A DNA stretch of 32,571 nt from a virus, in the IMG/VR virus record IMGVR_UViG_3300010389_000071, positions 1 through 32,571 of that record, one strand, 5' to 3'. Both the position numbers and the translations under genes were made by a program. The notes beneath the pieces were generated by a model. It was given only the letters and a program-made list of their open reading frames with translations. It was not told the DNA's origin and ran no database searches. How positions within the stretch are numbered: position 1 is the stretch's first letter; the number at the start of each line of letters is the position of its first letter. Positions 26,979 through 32,571 of the stretch are shown here, in pieces.

Positions 26979-28427
26979 ATGTTAAATCCATTTTTTACTC
27001 AAGGAACAGTTGGTGAGCAAAACCTTGTCCAGGATTTAATTAATGAACAACTGAGGATGTATGGTGTAGATATTTTTTATCTACCCAGAAAATATATGAC
27101 AGAAAACACTGTCATAAGAGAGGTTGTGCAATCAAAATTTGATATGGCACTTCCTTTGGAAGCTTATGTTGATAATTATGATCAATATTCTGGTGCCGGT
27201 GATATTCTTTCTAAATTTGGAATTGAGTCTAAAGATGAAGTAAGACTTATCATATCAAGAGATAGATTTGAAAATTACATTACTCCTTTGATTGAAGATC
27301 AAGCAAATGTAAAACTTTCAACCAGACCAAAAGGTGGAGATTTAATTTGGTTTCCACTTGATGATAGAATTTATGAAGTTAAAGATATTGAATACGCAAA
27401 ACCATATTATCAGTTACAGAACCTCTATGTTTATGAATTGTATTGTGAACTCTTCCGTCTGGAAGACGAAGTTATTGCAACTGGTATAGATGACATTGAC
27501 AATAACCTTATTGGTGAAGACTATGATGGACAAACTGATGATGGCATCAACACCATTCAAGGTCCTACACAGACACTAACTCTGGTTGGTGCTGCAATTC
27601 AAGCAACTGCAACTGTTGCTATATTTGATGGTGGTGTCAGACAATTTACAGTAACAAACAGAGGTGGTGGATATAGTAGTGTACCGACTGTAGTTGTCTC
27701 TGCTGCCCCTTCAGGAGGGACTACAGCAGTCGGTATTGCTACTATGATTGGTGGTATCAATGTATGCAATTTAAATGCTAATCCAAGGGACCAATCTGTT
27801 CAGAGGGTTGATGTAGCAAATTCTGGTGCTGGATATACTGTGGCACCAGGTGTTAGATTTACTGGTGGTGGATCAGGTGGAACTGGTGCTGCTGCAACCG
27901 CAACGATTGGTGATGGTGTTGTTGGAATCGTTACTATTACAAACGGCGGATCTGGATACACAACTCCTCCTACGATCACGTTTACTAATGAAGTGTTTGA
28001 ATCTGGTGTTACAACTGTATCTGCTGCTGCAACAGCAGTTGTAAGTGCTGCTGGAACGATCTCAAACATCTTCCTAACAAATGCTGGTGTTGGATACTCT
28101 GTTGCTCCTACAATGTCTATCGCAACATCTGGTAGTTCTGGATCTGGAACATTCCAATTCAATGAAATAGTTGTCGGATCATCTAGTGGAACAACAGCAA
28201 GAGTTAGAGTTTGGAATTCCTCAACAAACGAACTTGAAGTTGGCACAGTAACTGGAGAGTTTACCCGTGGAGAAACAATTACAGGATCTACATCTGGTGC
28301 AGCATACGAACTGAGAGTAGCAGATGCACAACCTGCTGATGATGGATTTGCAGATAATATCAATATAGAAATAGAAGCGGATTCTATTATTGACTTCTCT
28401 GAGCAGAACCCATTCGGTATGCCCTAA
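26979..28427 (+). CDS. 14: Neck protein gp14, enlarged by an internal GxGY-repeat insertion
   Basis: The product is 482 residues, nearly twice T4 gp14 (256). Residues 1-170 match T4 gp14: LINEQLRMYGVDIFYLPRKY (T4 ESIQMRGVECYYVPREY), GDILSKFGIESKDEVRLIIS (T4 FFSNFGMQVQDEVTLSI) and KGGDLIWFPLDDRIYEV (T4 EGDLIYFPMDNSLFEI). The last residues DFSEQNPFGMP correspond to the T4 end SSPFDNDFMD. Between them, about residues 200-450 are Gly-rich beta repeats with VTNRGGGYSSV, VANSGAGYTVA, ITNGGSGYTTP and LTNAGVGYSVA, followed by a GETITGSTSGAAYEL module. gp14 binds gp13 to form the neck and accept the tail. The insertion probably protrudes from the neck. The gp13 stop lies four bases upstream. Confidence 0.9.
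   Translation: MLNPFFTQGTVGEQNLVQDLINEQLRMYGVDIFYLPRKYMTENTVIREVVQSKFDMALPLEAYVDNYDQYSGAGDILSKFGIESKDEVRLIISRDRFENYITPLIEDQANVKLSTRPKGGDLIWFPLDDRIYEVKDIEYAKPYYQLQNLYVYELYCELFRLEDEVIATGIDDIDNNLIGEDYDGQTDDGINTIQGPTQTLTLVGAAIQATATVAIFDGGVRQFTVTNRGGGYSSVPTVVVSAAPSGGTTAVGIATMIGGINVCNLNANPRDQSVQRVDVANSGAGYTVAPGVRFTGGGSGGTGAAATATIGDGVVGIVTITNGGSGYTTPPTITFTNEVFESGVTTVSAAATAVVSAAGTISNIFLTNAGVGYSVAPTMSIATSGSSGSGTFQFNEIVVGSSSGTTARVRVWNSSTNELEVGTVTGEFTRGETITGSTSGAAYELRVADAQPADDGFADNINIEIEADSIIDFSEQNPFGMP
27628..28125 (+). repeat. Four GxGY repeats inserted in gp14
   Basis: Four units are spaced roughly 35-65 residues apart, each with a strand [IV].x[VI]TN or [VA]N before the GxGY and a P.[IVM] strand after. 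The coding strand is strongly enriched in GGTGG/GGATC-like codons here, which leaves a long open frame on the opposite strand by chance. Confidence 0.68.
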
Positions 28428-28430
28428 ATA
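28423..28430 (+). promoter_or_regulatory. Late-promoter-like box CCTAAATA before gp15
   Basis: CCTAAATA overlaps the gp14 stop codon and lies 37 bases before gp15. It is identical to the octamer before gp13. A short AT-only-stem hairpin follows at 28433-28454. Confidence 0.35.
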
Positions 28431-28432
28431 AA

Positions 28433-28454
28433 AATATCTTAATATAGAGATATT
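28433..28454 (+). other. Short inverted repeat between gp14 and gp15
   Basis: AATATCT (28433-28439) pairs with AGATATT (28448-28454) across an eight-base loop. The stem is weak and there is no T-tract, so it does not look like a terminator. It sits just before the gp15 Shine-Dalgarno AGGA (28457-28460). Confidence 0.35.
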
Positions 28455-28467
28455 GTAGGACTTAAAA

Positions 28468-29466
28468 ATGTTTGAGTATTTTTACAACGAAATTTTAAGG
28501 AGGACCATTATATCTTTTGGTACTTTGTTTAATAACATTAGCATTAAACATGAGGACTCTGATGACAATGTTGTCAGTGTTATAAAGGTTCCTTTGGCAT
28601 ATGGTCCTACTCAAAAGTTTCTGGCAAGAATAGAACAGTCTCCAGACTTGAATAAACCATTTGCGATAACCCTACCAAGGATGTCGTTTGAATTTACAGG
28701 ACTAACTTATGATCCTAGTAGAAAAGTATCAACAACTCAAACTTTTACTGTAAAGGATCCTAATGATGGGACTGAAACAAAAAAGGCATATATGCCAGTC
28801 CCATATAACATGCAATTTGAACTTGCCATCATGAGTAAGTTAAATGATGATGCACTTCAAATTGTAGAACAGATTTTACCATACTTTCAACCTGCGTATA
28901 ACGTCACCGTAGAACTGGTTGAAGCACTACAAGAAAAGAGAGATATTCCTGTTGTCCTAGAAAATATTACCATGCAGGATGACTACGAGGGAGACTTTTC
29001 TGGCAGGAGAGTTCTTCTCTATACTTTAAGATTTACTGCAAAAACATATCTATTTGGTCCTGCATCTGCTGCAACCAAGGATATCATCAAAAAGGCTACC
29101 GTCAGTTACCTTACAGGCACAGACACTTCAAACTCTATCAGAGAAGTTTCTTACTCAGTCGAACCAAGAGCAATCAAAAATTATACTGGAAACGCAGCAA
29201 CAACACTGGCAGAAGATATTACAAAAACAAAAACAGCATTCAATGTTGCTGATGCCAGTGGACTTACTGAAAATACCTATGTTGATCTCAATGGAGAAGA
29301 AATCTTCATCACGAAGATAACTGGAAATAGACTTAACGTGAAGAGGGGTCAAGATGGAACTACTATTACCGATCACTTGACAGGAGAAGAAATCTTTATT
29401 ATTGATGCTGCAGATAATGCATTAATTGAAGTTGGAGATGATTTTGGATTTAGTGGTTCGTTCTGA
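28468..29466 (+). CDS. 15: Tail sheath terminator / tail completion protein gp15
   Basis: The product is 332 residues (T4 gp15 has 272). The N-terminus MFEYFYNEILRRTIISFGTL followed by FNNISI matches T4 MFGYFYNSSFRRYATLMGDL, and IVEQILPYFQPAYNVTV (residues about 132-148) matches the T4 string IVEQILPYFQPHFNTTM almost exactly. KRDIPVVLENITMQDDYEGD and the Arg pair in FSGRRVLLYTLRF also fit. gp15 forms a hexamer that ends the tube and sheath and connects the tail to the neck. The last 90 residues are an extra IGDE...RG module (NTYVDLNGEEIFITKITGNR, then VKRGQDGTT). It is preceded by AGGA at 28457 and a late-promoter-like box. It overlaps gp16 by one base. Confidence 0.93.
   Translation: MFEYFYNEILRRTIISFGTLFNNISIKHEDSDDNVVSVIKVPLAYGPTQKFLARIEQSPDLNKPFAITLPRMSFEFTGLTYDPSRKVSTTQTFTVKDPNDGTETKKAYMPVPYNMQFELAIMSKLNDDALQIVEQILPYFQPAYNVTVELVEALQEKRDIPVVLENITMQDDYEGDFSGRRVLLYTLRFTAKTYLFGPASAATKDIIKKATVSYLTGTDTSNSIREVSYSVEPRAIKNYTGNAATTLAEDITKTKTAFNVADASGLTENTYVDLNGEEIFITKITGNRLNVKRGQDGTTITDHLTGEEIFIIDAADNALIEVGDDFGFSGSF
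29196..29463 (+). repeat. IGDE...RG module appended to gp15
   Basis: The C-terminal 90 residues of gp15 carry VDLNGEEIFITKITGNRLNV, then KRGQDGTTITDHLTGEEIFI. This is the cleanest copy of the module also found in gp7 (three copies) and the DUF4815 protein. T4 gp15 has an unrelated Pro-rich tail here. Confidence 0.62.
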
Positions 29467-29894
29467 TGAAAATGACAAAAAATTTTGATGAACTTAATGA
29501 TACTTTCAATACCTCTGGTGAAGTGATTAAACCAGAAGTAATTGAAAGTAAAATTGAAAAAGTTAAAGAGAGTGTTGATGACATAAAAAAAGATTACGAG
29601 TATACTAGAGGTAATCTTTATTCCATTATTGAAAAGGGACAAGAAGCTCTCAACGGTGTTCTTGAACTTGCCCAAGAAAGTGAAATGCCAAGAGCATATG
29701 AAGTTGCTGGCCAGTTAATTAAGAACGTTGCTGATGCAACTGATAAATTATTAGATCTGCAGAAGAAACTTAAAGATATTGAAACAGAGGAAAAAATCAA
29801 AGGTCCATCAACTGTTAATAATGCATTATTTGTTGGGTCAACAGCAGATCTGGCAAAAATGCTCAAAGATGGATTAAAAGAGGACAATAAATAG
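29466..29894 (+). CDS. 16: Terminase small subunit gp16
   Basis: The product is 142 residues (T4 gp16 has 164). It is mostly helical and highly charged, with a central coiled-coil region (residues about 45-110: DYEYTRGNLYSIIEKGQEAL, then PRAYEVAGQLIKNVADATDK, then LLDLQKKLKDIE). The C-terminal NNALFVGSTADLAKMLKD matches T4 QNATVFMGSPTELMDEI, and SEMPRAYEVAGQLI matches ADSPRHMEVFATLM. gp16 forms rings that recognise and present concatemeric DNA to gp17 and stimulate its ATPase. The start at 29466 overlaps the gp15 stop as ATGA; the next ATG at 29472 is an alternative. gp17 does not follow directly here, unlike in T4. Confidence 0.88.
   Translation: MKMTKNFDELNDTFNTSGEVIKPEVIESKIEKVKESVDDIKKDYEYTRGNLYSIIEKGQEALNGVLELAQESEMPRAYEVAGQLIKNVADATDKLLDLQKKLKDIETEEKIKGPSTVNNALFVGSTADLAKMLKDGLKEDNK
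29886..29893 (+). promoter_or_regulatory. Late promoter box AATAAATA after gp16
   Basis: It overlaps the last codons of gp16 and lies 25 bases before the GTG start at 29919. Confidence 0.5.
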
Positions 29895-29901
29895 TAAAAT
29901 A

Positions 29902-29907
29902 GAGGAG
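29902..29907 (+). promoter_or_regulatory. Shine-Dalgarno GAGGAG supporting the GTG start at 29919
   Basis: GAGGAG stands 11 bases before GTG 29919. The ATG at 29908 that follows it reads MY and then stops, so it is not a usable start. Confidence 0.45.
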
Positions 29908-29918
29908 ATGTATTAAAC

Positions 29919-30053
29919 GTGGCACTAAAGAAACCTTCAGATTTTTTTGGTAATATGAAAAAACTCAACTACGAAAGTAATAGAATTTCGTATGATTCTA
30001 CTTCAGGAGTTGCAACAGTATTCTCCAATCCACTAACAATAGTTGGATTATAA
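29919..30053 (+). CDS. Small protein of unknown function, 44 residues, GTG start
   Basis: A 44-residue frame starts with GTG and reads (V/M)ALKKPSDFFGNMKKLNYES, then SGVATVFSNPLTIVGL. A good Shine-Dalgarno sequence and a late promoter box precede it, which supports translation despite its size. I do not recognise the family with certainty. The protein has a basic, polar N-terminal half and a hydrophobic C-terminal end, with no true transmembrane segment. It lies between gp16 and the 690-residue gene. Its stop codon overlaps the next late promoter box, a pattern also seen at 1243 and 29886. Confidence 0.55.
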   Translation: MALKKPSDFFGNMKKLNYESNRISYDSTSGVATVFSNPLTIVGL

Positions 30054-30056
30054 ATA
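30049..30056 (+). promoter_or_regulatory. Perfect T4 late promoter box TATAAATA
   Basis: TATAAATA matches the T4 late consensus exactly. It overlaps the stop codon of the 44-residue gene and lies 21 bases before the ATG at 30078. It should drive the DUF192 gene and the genes after it. Confidence 0.65.
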
Positions 30057-30077
30057 TTTTCATGATCTCTTTCTAAT

Positions 30078-32150
30078 ATGAAAAAGAACGGACGTTGCCC
30101 TGCAGGGAAATATTACTGTTACACTGATGAAGTGTGTAAACCAATCCCTAAGGGATTTAAGGTTGTGGGACCTGCTGGAATGCTCCGTAAAGAAAATGGT
30201 CATTCTGTCGATGACAATACTGAAACCAAGAAAAATGGTAATGGAAATGGTAATGGTAACGGTGGAGGAGTAAGTGAATCGAAAAGTGGTGATTCTTCTC
30301 TGCGTGACTGGTTTGGCAAGAGTAAGTCTTCTGATGGGAAGCCTGGTTGGGTTCAATTGGGTGGTAAATACGCAGGAAAACCCTGTGCAAAGCAACCAGG
30401 ACAAACCACAAAACCAAAATGTGGATCCAGCAAAATGAAACGCAATCTCTCTAAAGATGAGGAGGAAGCAGCATTCCGTCGTAAAAATCGTCAAGATCCA
30501 AATCCAGATCGCAAAGGGAAGGCAATTAACGTGAAAACTGAAGAAAAAGACCATGAAGTCTCTATGGCACAATCTCAATTAAGTAGTGTTGAGAAAGATG
30601 TCAAGGCACTGAAGAAGAAACTTGGCAAGAAAGAGAAAAATCTTCCCGCGTGGATGCAAGCAAAGATTACTGATACCGAGCACAACATGGATGCTGCAGC
30701 AGGTTACATGAAGAAAGAAGAATTTACAACCTTACCTCTTCATGTTGAGATTCCAACCAATATCAGAGACTTCAATCTTGGACTTATGTTCCGTGAAAGT
30801 CTGAATACAAACAGTGGTATGCTTTTTATCTTTGATGATGTGCAGCAACAGTCATTCCATATGACTGAAACACGAATTCCTCTTGATATTGCTTTCATCA
30901 GAGAAGATGGAATTATTGAAAGTATTAAACAATTAGAACCATTTGACGAAAGTCCAGTATACTCCGAAGGAGAAGTACTGTGTGCTTTAGAAGTAAATCG
31001 TGGATGGTTTGCAGAAAATAATGTAGAAGTTGGTGACGAGATTGATATTGAAGAAGGCAAGAAGGATGCTTGCTATCATAAAGTCAAGTCACGTTATTCA
31101 GTTTGGCCAAGTGCATATGCATCGGGAGCACTGGTCAAGTGTAGAAAAGTTGGTGCATCAAATTGGGGAAATAAAACCAAAAAAGAAGAATTTGAAAACT
31201 GGAGAGATAGTTTTACTCCTACAGACTACGAAACTGTAGATTTAGTTAAACCAGAACCTTTGGAAGCAACAAAAGGTCTTGGTAGTGACATGCTTGATGA
31301 AAAGTGTTGGAAAGGTTATGAGAAAAAAGGTATGAAGACTATGTTTGGTAAAAGATATCCAAACTGCGTCAAAAAAGAAGAGACTGATGACCATGATGGT
31401 GATCAGATTGATGAAAAGTTTAAAACACAGTATGGTGATAAAACTAAACTCTCTCAATCATCTGAACGCAAATCACTTGGTAGAGGATCTTCTATCAAAG
31501 ATGGGTCTAAGAAGAGTGGTTACGAGTCCAAGAAGGAATTTCGTGATCAGTCAATGAAGTTAAGAAGACATCGTGAAAGATTCGGTGATTTGGCAAAGGA
31601 AGAGAATAATATTGTTGTCTGTACTCATACAAACAAGGGCATGGATTGTCCAGTGCATGGCAAAAAAACTTGCCCAGACATGGTTAAAGAGGCAGTTAGA
31701 TTACCTGCAAAAACTGGTAATCTTGTGAATGTTATCTTCCGTTTTAGAAGTTCAACGATTATGTTGAAGATGTTCTTCTCTCAAGTGTCATTACCAACTA
31801 GATCTGATGTTCAAGATCAGATCAATAAAGTTTATCCCGGTGCGAGACTATTAACGTTTAACGTATCCGAGTATGAACCTGGACAACCAATCCTCCATGC
31901 AGAAGGCGCAGCATGGACAAAAAAGTCAGGAAAGAACAAAGAAGGAGGTCTTAACGAGAAAGGCAGAAAATCTTACGAAAGAGAAAATCCAGGAAGCGAC
32001 CTTAAGGCACCAAGCAAGAAGGTTGGAAATCCCCGTAGAGCGTCCTTTTGCGCTAGAATGAAAGGTATGAAGAAAAAACTCACTTCTGCCAAGACTGCTA
32101 GAGATCCCGATAGCAGAATCAATAAGTCCCTTAGAGCTTGGAACTGCTGA
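30078..32150 (+). CDS. Multi-module protein with DUF192 domain and Cys/Lys-rich modules, 690 residues
   Basis: Modules in order: Cys-rich start CPAGKYYCYTDEVC (residues 7-20); an Asn-Gly run (53-63); a basic module DSSLRDWFGKSKSSDGKPGW with Cys103 and Cys115 and RQDPNPDRKGK (72-152); AWMQAKITDTEHNMDAAAGY (191-210); DUF192 (217-326) with LGLMFRES, SGMLFIF and ALEVNRGWF; ACYHKVKSRY plus WPSAYASGALVKCRKVGASN (331-362); DEKCWKGYEKKGMK...YPNC (408-430); CTHTNKGMDCPVHGKKTC (515-532); an LPTR...YPGA module (548-605); and a C-terminal module ASFCARMKGMKKKLTSAKT...SLRAWNC (612-690). I recall several of these as recurrent parts of cyanophage proteins. The overall charge is strongly positive, so DNA contact or packaging into the head is plausible. 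No signal peptide is present, unlike many bacterial DUF192 proteins. The function is unknown. Confidence 0.8.
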   Translation: MKKNGRCPAGKYYCYTDEVCKPIPKGFKVVGPAGMLRKENGHSVDDNTETKKNGNGNGNGNGGGVSESKSGDSSLRDWFGKSKSSDGKPGWVQLGGKYAGKPCAKQPGQTTKPKCGSSKMKRNLSKDEEEAAFRRKNRQDPNPDRKGKAINVKTEEKDHEVSMAQSQLSSVEKDVKALKKKLGKKEKNLPAWMQAKITDTEHNMDAAAGYMKKEEFTTLPLHVEIPTNIRDFNLGLMFRESLNTNSGMLFIFDDVQQQSFHMTETRIPLDIAFIREDGIIESIKQLEPFDESPVYSEGEVLCALEVNRGWFAENNVEVGDEIDIEEGKKDACYHKVKSRYSVWPSAYASGALVKCRKVGASNWGNKTKKEEFENWRDSFTPTDYETVDLVKPEPLEATKGLGSDMLDEKCWKGYEKKGMKTMFGKRYPNCVKKEETDDHDGDQIDEKFKTQYGDKTKLSQSSERKSLGRGSSIKDGSKKSGYESKKEFRDQSMKLRRHRERFGDLAKEENNIVVCTHTNKGMDCPVHGKKTCPDMVKEAVRLPAKTGNLVNVIFRFRSSTIMLKMFFSQVSLPTRSDVQDQINKVYPGARLLTFNVSEYEPGQPILHAEGAAWTKKSGKNKEGGLNEKGRKSYERENPGSDLKAPSKKVGNPRRASFCARMKGMKKKLTSAKTARDPDSRINKSLRAWNC
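30230..30270 (+). repeat. Asn-Gly low-complexity run in the 690-residue gene
   Basis: AATGGT/AATGGA hexamers repeat about five times (residues about 53-64, NGNGNGNGNGGG). It probably forms a flexible linker between the Cys-rich N-terminus and the first basic module, and the copy number may vary by slippage. Confidence 0.6.
30726..31055 (+). other. Segment encoding the DUF192 domain
   Basis: Residues about 217-326 follow the DUF192 (PF02643) pattern: GLMFRESL, SGMLFIFDD, SFHMTETRIPLDIAFIREDG, I.xI....PFDESPVY, ALEVNRGWFAENNVEVGDEI. It lacks the bacterial secretion signal and sits inside a phage protein. Confidence 0.82.
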
Positions 32151-32151
32151 T

Positions 32152-32484
32152 ATGAAAACATTCAAGCAATTTATGTCAGAAAGTGTCACTATTCATGGTG
32201 ACTTTAATGGAACACTTAATGTTGGTGGTGGAGATCCTGTTAGAAAAGAAGTAGAAGAACAAAATCAGTATGTTGCTGATGTTATTTGGATGGGAAGTAT
32301 ATATAGAATGAAGTTGGAAAGAAAAAAATCCTTGAGACTTCCAACAACACAAGAACTAGCAGAGCAACTTCAAGGGGAATATCCTGGTGCAATCGTTCAA
32401 AGAATTTATCCAGTTGAACCAAAACCAACAGTCAAAATTGCAGACGTTAAAAGATATCATCCAGGCAAATTAGAGTGGGTATAA
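32152..32484 (+). CDS. Putative internal head protein with T4 capsid-targeting-like N-terminus, 110 residues
   Basis: The first ten residues, MKTFKQFMSE, closely match the capsid-targeting sequence of T4 internal proteins (MKTYQEFIAE), which directs proteins into the prohead and is removed by the gp21 protease after the Glu. Here cleavage would be after Glu10; the residue three before the cut is Met rather than the usual Leu or Ile. Residues 40-89 (VADVIWMGSIYRMKL, then LPTTQELAEQ, then EYPGAIVQRI) match the LPTR...YPGA module in the C-terminal part of the preceding 690-residue protein, with the LPT-to-YPGA spacing identical. The end is PGKLEWV. It starts one base after the upstream stop, so the two are co-expressed late. 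A packaged protein acting in the host on infection is inference. Confidence 0.72.
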   Translation: MKTFKQFMSESVTIHGDFNGTLNVGGGDPVRKEVEEQNQYVADVIWMGSIYRMKLERKKSLRLPTTQELAEQLQGEYPGAIVQRIYPVEPKPTVKIADVKRYHPGKLEWV

Positions 32485-32488
32485 TTTT

Positions 32489-32571
32489 ATGGCTCAGTGG
32501 AATAAAAATCAACAGGACTACCTGAACCAGGAGAGAACTCTTCATGAGGTTTATCTTCAGGCAGATCAGTA
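32489..32571 (+). CDS. Start of a structural-type protein, partial (3' end outside window)
   Basis: Twenty-seven residues are visible: MAQWNKNQQDYLNQERTLHE, then VYLQADQ. I recall similar starts (WNK..QDYLNQE.TL.EV) in cyanophage virion proteins, but the visible part is too short to assign a function. It begins four bases after the previous stop and is probably in the same transcript. Confidence 0.55.
   Translation, partial: MAQWNKNQQDYLNQERTLHEVYLQADQ

Noticed and set aside
27800-28363. Open frame of 187 codons on the - strand opposite the gp14 repeats
   Set aside because: It lies wholly inside gp14, its Pro/Val/Ala-rich translation mirrors the Gly-rich codons of the repeat, and it has no Shine-Dalgarno sequence or recognisable domain.
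30060-30578. Open frame of 172 codons on the - strand opposite the 690-residue gene
   Set aside because: Its Phe/Thr/Ile-rich translation is the complement of Lys/Asn-rich coding sequence; the + strand frame has recognisable domains and a perfect late promoter.
1-32571. tRNA genes, CRISPR arrays, insertion sequences, attachment sites
   Set aside because: No cloverleaf-like intergenic segment, no regularly spaced repeats and no transposase or integrase frame is seen; nearly all bases are in tightly packed + strand genes.

Overview
This window is a late structural gene block of a T4-like tailed phage (myovirus). It is most likely a marine cyanophage of Synechococcus or Prochlorococcus. The evidence is the T4 gene order 25-6-7-8 ... 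13-14-15-16, all on the + strand with gaps of a few bases, an AT-rich composition, T4-type late promoter boxes (TATAAATA / AATAAATA), and cyanophage-style accessory proteins: a YHYH domain, DUF4815, and Lys/Cys-rich modules around the packaging genes. A T4-like phage of another marine host cannot be excluded from this sequence alone. I see no tRNA, CRISPR array, insertion sequence, integrase or auxiliary metabolic gene.

Layout. Bases 1-508 hold the 3' end of a family 2 glycosyltransferase-like gene and a 44-residue basic protein. Bases 534-1467 hold two unassigned conserved-type genes. Bases 1509-25325 are the baseplate: gp25, gp6, a 4050-residue gp7 homologue that fills over a third of the window, gp8, and a 2517-residue DUF4815 protein that takes the place where T4 has gp9 to gp12 and wac. 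Bases 25327-26093 hold three small overlapping or abutting genes. Bases 26126-29894 hold the neck, sheath terminator and small terminase genes (gp13, gp14, gp15, gp16). Bases 29919-32571 lie where gp17 would be expected in T4 order. They hold a 44-residue protein, a 690-residue multi-module protein with a DUF192 domain, a 110-residue protein starting with a T4 capsid-targeting-like sequence, and the start of one more gene.

How the genes work together. gp25, gp6, gp7 and gp8 should build the baseplate wedges. The 2517-residue protein is probably a peripheral baseplate or adsorption component. gp13, gp14 and gp15 cap the head-tail joint, and gp16 starts DNA packaging. Seven late-promoter-like boxes sit in front of gene starts, so the block is probably read as several overlapping late transcripts.

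The most notable pattern is that small beta-rich modules recur across different structural proteins: a GxGY repeat, an IGDE...RG module, a TGD...YYV...VDD repeat and a GExVxGxTSGA module. They appear inserted into or appended to gp7, gp8, the DUF4815 protein, gp14 and gp15, enlarging them well beyond their T4 counterparts. The second is the accessory cassette after gp16, which combines a capsid-targeting-like tag, DUF192 and Cys/Lys-rich modules and may encode proteins packaged in the head. I do not see a clearly new enzymatic or defence system.
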